64,000 nucleotides of DNA from NCBI RefSeq assembly GCF_015680705.1, contig NZ_JADNYP010000016.1, positions 1 to 64,000 of the forward strand. The letters are read 5' to 3'. A model generated the notes under the pieces. It was given only the letters and a program-made list of their open reading frames with translations, was not told the origin of the DNA and made no database searches. Below, one piece after another: positions 61,347-64,000 of the stretch. Made by a program: the position numbers and the translations under genes. Position 1 is the stretch's first letter. Each line of letters begins with the position of its first letter. The stretch is from Pseudomonas fulva. Lineage in GTDB: Bacteria > Pseudomonadota > Gammaproteobacteria > Pseudomonadales > Pseudomonadaceae.

Positions 61347-61445
61347 CAATAATTCCTCGACGTTGTTTTTCTTATGGAGCCGTTGGCGGACTCTTCGTTC
61401 AACGAACACCGCGCGAAGCGGCGGTGCATCGGGTAACGAGTGTAG

Positions 61446-61461
61446 AGCATGACTCATGCCA
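61446..61461 (-). promoter_or_regulatory. Sigma-54 promoter of aatJ
   Basis: The minus strand TGGCATGAGTCATGCT has GG and GC separated by ten bases, matching the sigma-54 consensus TGGCAC-N5-TTGC except for two positions. It is about 100 bases before the aatJ start. Confidence 0.75.
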
Positions 61462-61569
61462 AGCCACGCGCAAGTTCGCAACGGCCTGTAAAAACAGGGA
61501 ATTAATGCTTTTTGAAGGGGGGTGGAACCTGTATGTCGTCCGTGCTTCCGAACAAGGCTGGATGCCTCG

Positions 61570-61583
61570 TTCGGAAAACCGAA
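61570..61583. promoter_or_regulatory. AauR binding palindrome upstream of aatJ
   Basis: TTCGGAAAACCGAA is an exact match to the AauR site TTCGG-N4-CCGAA described for P. putida. It lies about 110 bases upstream of the sigma-54 promoter, the proper place for an NtrC-type activator site. Confidence 0.85.
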
Positions 61584-61622
61584 TCGTCAGGCCTGGCAGG
61601 GCGGCGACGCAAGCTCCATGAT

Positions 61623-61653
61623 TCAAGGGAGGCACGTCGCTGCCGGCCCTTGA
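61623..61653 (-). terminator. Hairpin downstream of glpD
   Basis: TCAAGGG (61623-61629) pairs with CCCTTGA (61647-61653), and GGCA/TGCC extends the stem inward. It lies 36 bases beyond the glpD stop, without a T-tract. Confidence 0.45.
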
Positions 61654-61688
61654 GTGCGCCTGAAGCACCGAAGGGGGGCTCATCTGGC

Positions 61689-63215
61689 TCAGGCAGCCTG
61701 GTGCGCCTTGTGCTGGTGCAGGTACTGTTCGAGCGAGCAGCGCTCCTCGGTGCTGGTGAACAGGCCAAGCTTGGTTCGGCGCCAGAGAATGTCGCTGGCT
61801 TGCGTTGCCCACTCCTCGTCACGCAGGTAATCCACTTCACGGGTGAACAGGCCCGGTGCGAGCTGGCGACCCAGGTCCTCGATGCCCTTGGCACCCTCGA
61901 CCAGGCGCCATGCACGGCTGCCATAGGTCACTGCCCAGCGCCGCGCCACCTCGGCGGGCAACCAGCGGTGGCTGGCCTGCAGCGCGGCGGCCAGGTCCTG
62001 CGGGGTGTGCATGTCCTCGCCACCTGGCAGCGGCGCGCCTGCGGTCCAGCTGCCTCGCATCTGCGGGAAGAAGGGCCTGAGCTCGGCCATGGCAGACTCC
62101 GCCAGCTTGCGATAGGTCGTCAGCTTGCCGCCGAATACCGATAGCAGCGGCGCCTGGCCGCTGCTTGCGGACAGCGCGAGCGTGTAGTCGCGGGTAACGG
62201 CCGAGGGGTTGTCCGATTCGTCATTGCACAGCGGTCGCACGCCCGAATAGGTGTGCAGGATGTCGGCGCGGCTGAGCTGCCGCTTGAAGTGGCCGTTGAC
62301 CACCTTGAGGATGTAGTCGATTTCCATCTCGGTGATCTCGACCTTGGCCGGGTCGCCGGCGTACTCGCGGTCGGTGGTGCCGATCAGGGTAAAACGCTCC
62401 AGGTAGGGAATGGCGAAGACGATGCGCTGGTCTTCGTTCTGCAGGATATAGGCATGCTCGCCCTCGTACAGGCGCGGCACGATCAGGTGGCTGCCCTGGA
62501 TCAGACGAATGCCGTACGGCGCATCGAGCTTGAGATCGTCCTTGATGAAGCTCGAGACCCAAGGGCCTGCGGCATTGACCAGAGCCCGGGCGCGGATGCT
62601 CTGCTGGCTGCCATCGGCGTTTTGCAGCAACACCTGCCACAGTCCATCCACACGCTCGGCCCGCAGGCAGCGGGTACGGGTACGCACCTGGGCGCCGCGT
62701 TCACGCGCCGCCATGGCATTGAGCACGACCAGGCGCGCATCGTCCACGGCGCAGTCGGCATATTCGAAACCACGCGTGATGGCCGGCTTGAGCGGATCTT
62801 CCTGGCCGAAACGCAGGCTGCGCGACGCACCCAGGCGCTTGCGTTTGCCCAGGTGATCGTAGAGGAACAGGCCGGCACGGATCATCCAGGTCGGGCGCAG
62901 GTGCGGGCGATGGGGCAGGACGAAACGCATCGGCTTGACGATATGAGGCGCCTTGGCCAGCAGCACCTCCCGCTCGGCGAGCGCTTCGCGCACCAGCCGG
63001 AATTCATAATGCTCGAGGTAGCGCAAGCCACCGTGGATCAGCTTGCTGCTGGCCGACGAGGTATGGCTGGCCAGGTCGTCCTTTTCGCAAAGAAACACCT
63101 TAAGGCCGCGCCCCGCTGCGTCGGCTGCGATGCCAGCGCCGTTGATTCCTCCACCGATCACGGCAAGATCATAGCAGTCGTCGAGGGCTGGCTGAGCGGA
63201 AACGGATCGGGACAC
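61689..63215 (-). CDS. glpD: Aerobic glycerol-3-phosphate dehydrogenase GlpD
   Basis: The GTG at 63215, preceded by AGGAGG at six bases, gives 508 residues, near the family length; upstream ATG starts lack such a site. The FAD motif is LAVIGGGINGAGIAADAAGR, followed by LASHTSSASSKLIHGGLRYL. VFGGKLTTYRKLAE is the C-terminal flavoprotein motif. The enzyme oxidises sn-glycerol 3-phosphate to dihydroxyacetone phosphate and reduces ubiquinone. It is controlled by the adjacent glpR. Confidence 0.95.
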   Translation of the reverse strand: MSRSVSAQPALDDCYDLAVIGGGINGAGIAADAAGRGLKVFLCEKDDLASHTSSASSKLIHGGLRYLEHYEFRLVREALAEREVLLAKAPHIVKPMRFVLPHRPHLRPTWMIRAGLFLYDHLGKRKRLGASRSLRFGQEDPLKPAITRGFEYADCAVDDARLVVLNAMAARERGAQVRTRTRCLRAERVDGLWQVLLQNADGSQQSIRARALVNAAGPWVSSFIKDDLKLDAPYGIRLIQGSHLIVPRLYEGEHAYILQNEDQRIVFAIPYLERFTLIGTTDREYAGDPAKVEITEMEIDYILKVVNGHFKRQLSRADILHTYSGVRPLCNDESDNPSAVTRDYTLALSASSGQAPLLSVFGGKLTTYRKLAESAMAELRPFFPQMRGSWTAGAPLPGGEDMHTPQDLAAALQASHRWLPAEVARRWAVTYGSRAWRLVEGAKGIEDLGRQLAPGLFTREVDYLRDEEWATQASDILWRRTKLGLFTSTEERCSLEQYLHQHKAHQAA

Positions 63216-63256
63216 GGGCGGCCTCCTGGGGAGCGTTCTCATCGAATGCGAACAGT

Positions 63257-63276
63257 TATGTTCGTTTTCGAAAATA
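63257..63276. promoter_or_regulatory. GlpR operator 1 upstream of glpD
   Basis: TATGTTCGTTTTCGAAAATA is a near-palindrome that matches the E. coli GlpR consensus WATGTTCGWTAWCGAACATW at most positions. It stands about 45 bases before the glpD start. Confidence 0.7.
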
Positions 63277-63339
63277 ATAGCGCAACAAAACGGCAATCAC
63301 CAGCGGGTTGTCATAGAAAAAACCGATCACCCGCATCCG

Positions 63340-63359
63340 TATCGAACATTAACGAACAT
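63340..63359. promoter_or_regulatory. GlpR operator 2 (direct half-sites)
   Basis: TATCGAACATTAACGAACAT contains two CGAACAT half-sites in the same direction, nine to ten bases apart. Together with the first operator it could allow cooperative repressor binding in the glpR-glpD gap. Confidence 0.5.
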
Positions 63360-63388
63360 CCTGCATGCGACTGGGGTGCCGCGCACTG

Positions 63389-64000
63389 TCAGACGATTTC
63401 CAGGCGGATCTTGTATTGTTCAAGCAGATCCACCAGCGGTTGCGCGGGGGCATGGTCAGTGACCAGGCAGTCCACCAGGCTGATCGAACCCAGCCGGACC
63501 ATGGCATTGCGCCCGAACTTGCTTGAGTCGGCGGCCAGGATCACCTGCCTGGCATTGGCGATGATCGCTTGCGAAACCCTGACTTCCTGATAGTCGAAAT
63601 CCAGCAGGCTGCCATCTTCGTCGATACCGCTGATGCCGACCACGGCGAAGTCCACCTTGAACTGATTGATGAAATCCACGCTCGCCTGGCCCACGACGCC
63701 GCCATCCCGGCGCACCGTGCCCCCGGCCACCAGCACTTCGAAGTCTTCCCTGGCCCCGAGGATGGAGGCGACGTGCAGGTTGTTGGTGATGACTTTCAGG
63801 TGATCATGGTTGAGCAATGCGCGGGCGATGAATTCGGTGGTCGTGCCGATGTTGATGAACAGCGAGGCGTGGTCGGGGATCTGCCTGGCCACCGCTTCGG
63901 CGATCCTCTGTTTTTCGTCGCGCATCTGGTCGGCGCGCATCGCGTAGGCGGTGTTCTCGATGCTCGAGTCATAGGCAGCGCCGCCATGATAGCGGCGCAA
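63389..64000 (-). CDS. glpR: Glycerol-3-phosphate regulon repressor GlpR, 5' part outside window
   Basis: 203 residues of a DeoR-family repressor; the reading frame continues past the right edge, so about the first 48 residues, with the helix-turn-helix, are missing. The effector domain has ASLFINIGTTTEFIARALL, VVGISGIDEDGSLLDFDYQE and ILAADSSKFGRNAMVRLG, typical of GlpR. In the known system it represses glp genes until glycerol 3-phosphate binds. It precedes glpD in the same direction. Confidence 0.9.
   Translation of the reverse strand: MRRYHGGAAYDSSIENTAYAMRADQMRDEKQRIAEAVARQIPDHASLFINIGTTTEFIARALLNHDHLKVITNNLHVASILGAREDFEVLVAGGTVRRDGGVVGQASVDFINQFKVDFAVVGISGIDEDGSLLDFDYQEVRVSQAIIANARQVILAADSSKFGRNAMVRLGSISLVDCLVTDHAPAQPLVDLLEQYKIRLEIV

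Overview
The window is a high-GC chromosomal segment from a gammaproteobacterium of the genus Pseudomonas, most likely the P. putida group. The evidence is gene content and order: algU-mucA-mucB-mucD followed by lepA-lepB-rnc-era-recO-pdxJ, a PQQ glucose dehydrogenase beside a lon-type protease, an OprD porin joined to a tripartite tricarboxylate transporter, and the AauRS/AatJQMP acidic amino acid module. The species assignment is inference from order and protein resemblance. No database search was possible.

Layout, left to right. (1) 1-2078: the edge of an apparent genomic island. A truncated tyrosine recombinase gene reads off the left end, next to an intact tRNA-Gly(CCC) and a degenerate second tRNA-Gly copy; base composition is visibly more AT-rich here. 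(2) 2.1-7.1 kb: 16S pseudouridine synthase RsuA, a small Cys-rich protein, a membrane diguanylate cyclase, a lipoprotein, a hydroxyisobutyryl-CoA hydrolase-like enzyme and uracil-DNA glycosylase. (3) 7.1-14.8 kb: a citrate/tricarboxylate uptake locus (oprD porin, tctC, tctB, tctA, AbrB-like membrane protein) divergent from the two-component system tctD-tctE. A strong palindrome lies between them, and CA-rich Crc/Hfq-type motifs sit just before the oprD and tctC ribosome sites. (4) 14.8-19.0 kb: HDOD protein, ygfZ, sdhE, a YgfX-like protein, nadB. (5) 19.4-29.5 kb: the envelope-stress sigma factor operon with a consensus AlgU-dependent promoter, then lepA, lepB, a structured leader, rnc, era, recO, pdxJ. 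(6) 29.6-31.3 kb: cmoAB, for tRNA wobble uridine modification.

(7) 31.4-34.1 kb: an accessory insertion holding a chagasin-like lipoprotein and, divergently, a two-gene operon resembling the XaxAB binary pore-forming toxin. (8) 34.3-41.7 kb: a Lon-family protease, glucose dehydrogenase, and a TonB-dependent receptor of the ZnuD (zinc) type with a Zur-like operator. (9) 41.8-49.2 kb: a VF530-family protein, a Pr6Pr membrane protein, a PadR regulator plus siderophore-interacting reductase (YqjI/YqjH-like pair, Fur box upstream), a large class A penicillin-binding protein, zinc-free ribosomal protein L31 type B with a second Zur-like site, a Nudix hydrolase, and MetR. (10) 49.3-54.7 kb: one giant 1796-residue protein resembling the dermonecrotic-toxin-like (DUF6543) proteins of Pseudomonas. 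(11) 54.8-61.6 kb: AauR/AauS and the AatJQMP ABC importer, with a sigma-54 promoter and an exact AauR palindrome upstream of aatJ. (12) 61.7-64.0 kb: glpD and the truncated glpR with GlpR operators between them.

Functional themes are metal limitation (two Zur-like sites and one Fur-like site), carbon acquisition under two-component and catabolite control, envelope stress, and two unrelated toxin loci that are the best candidates for less-described biology.
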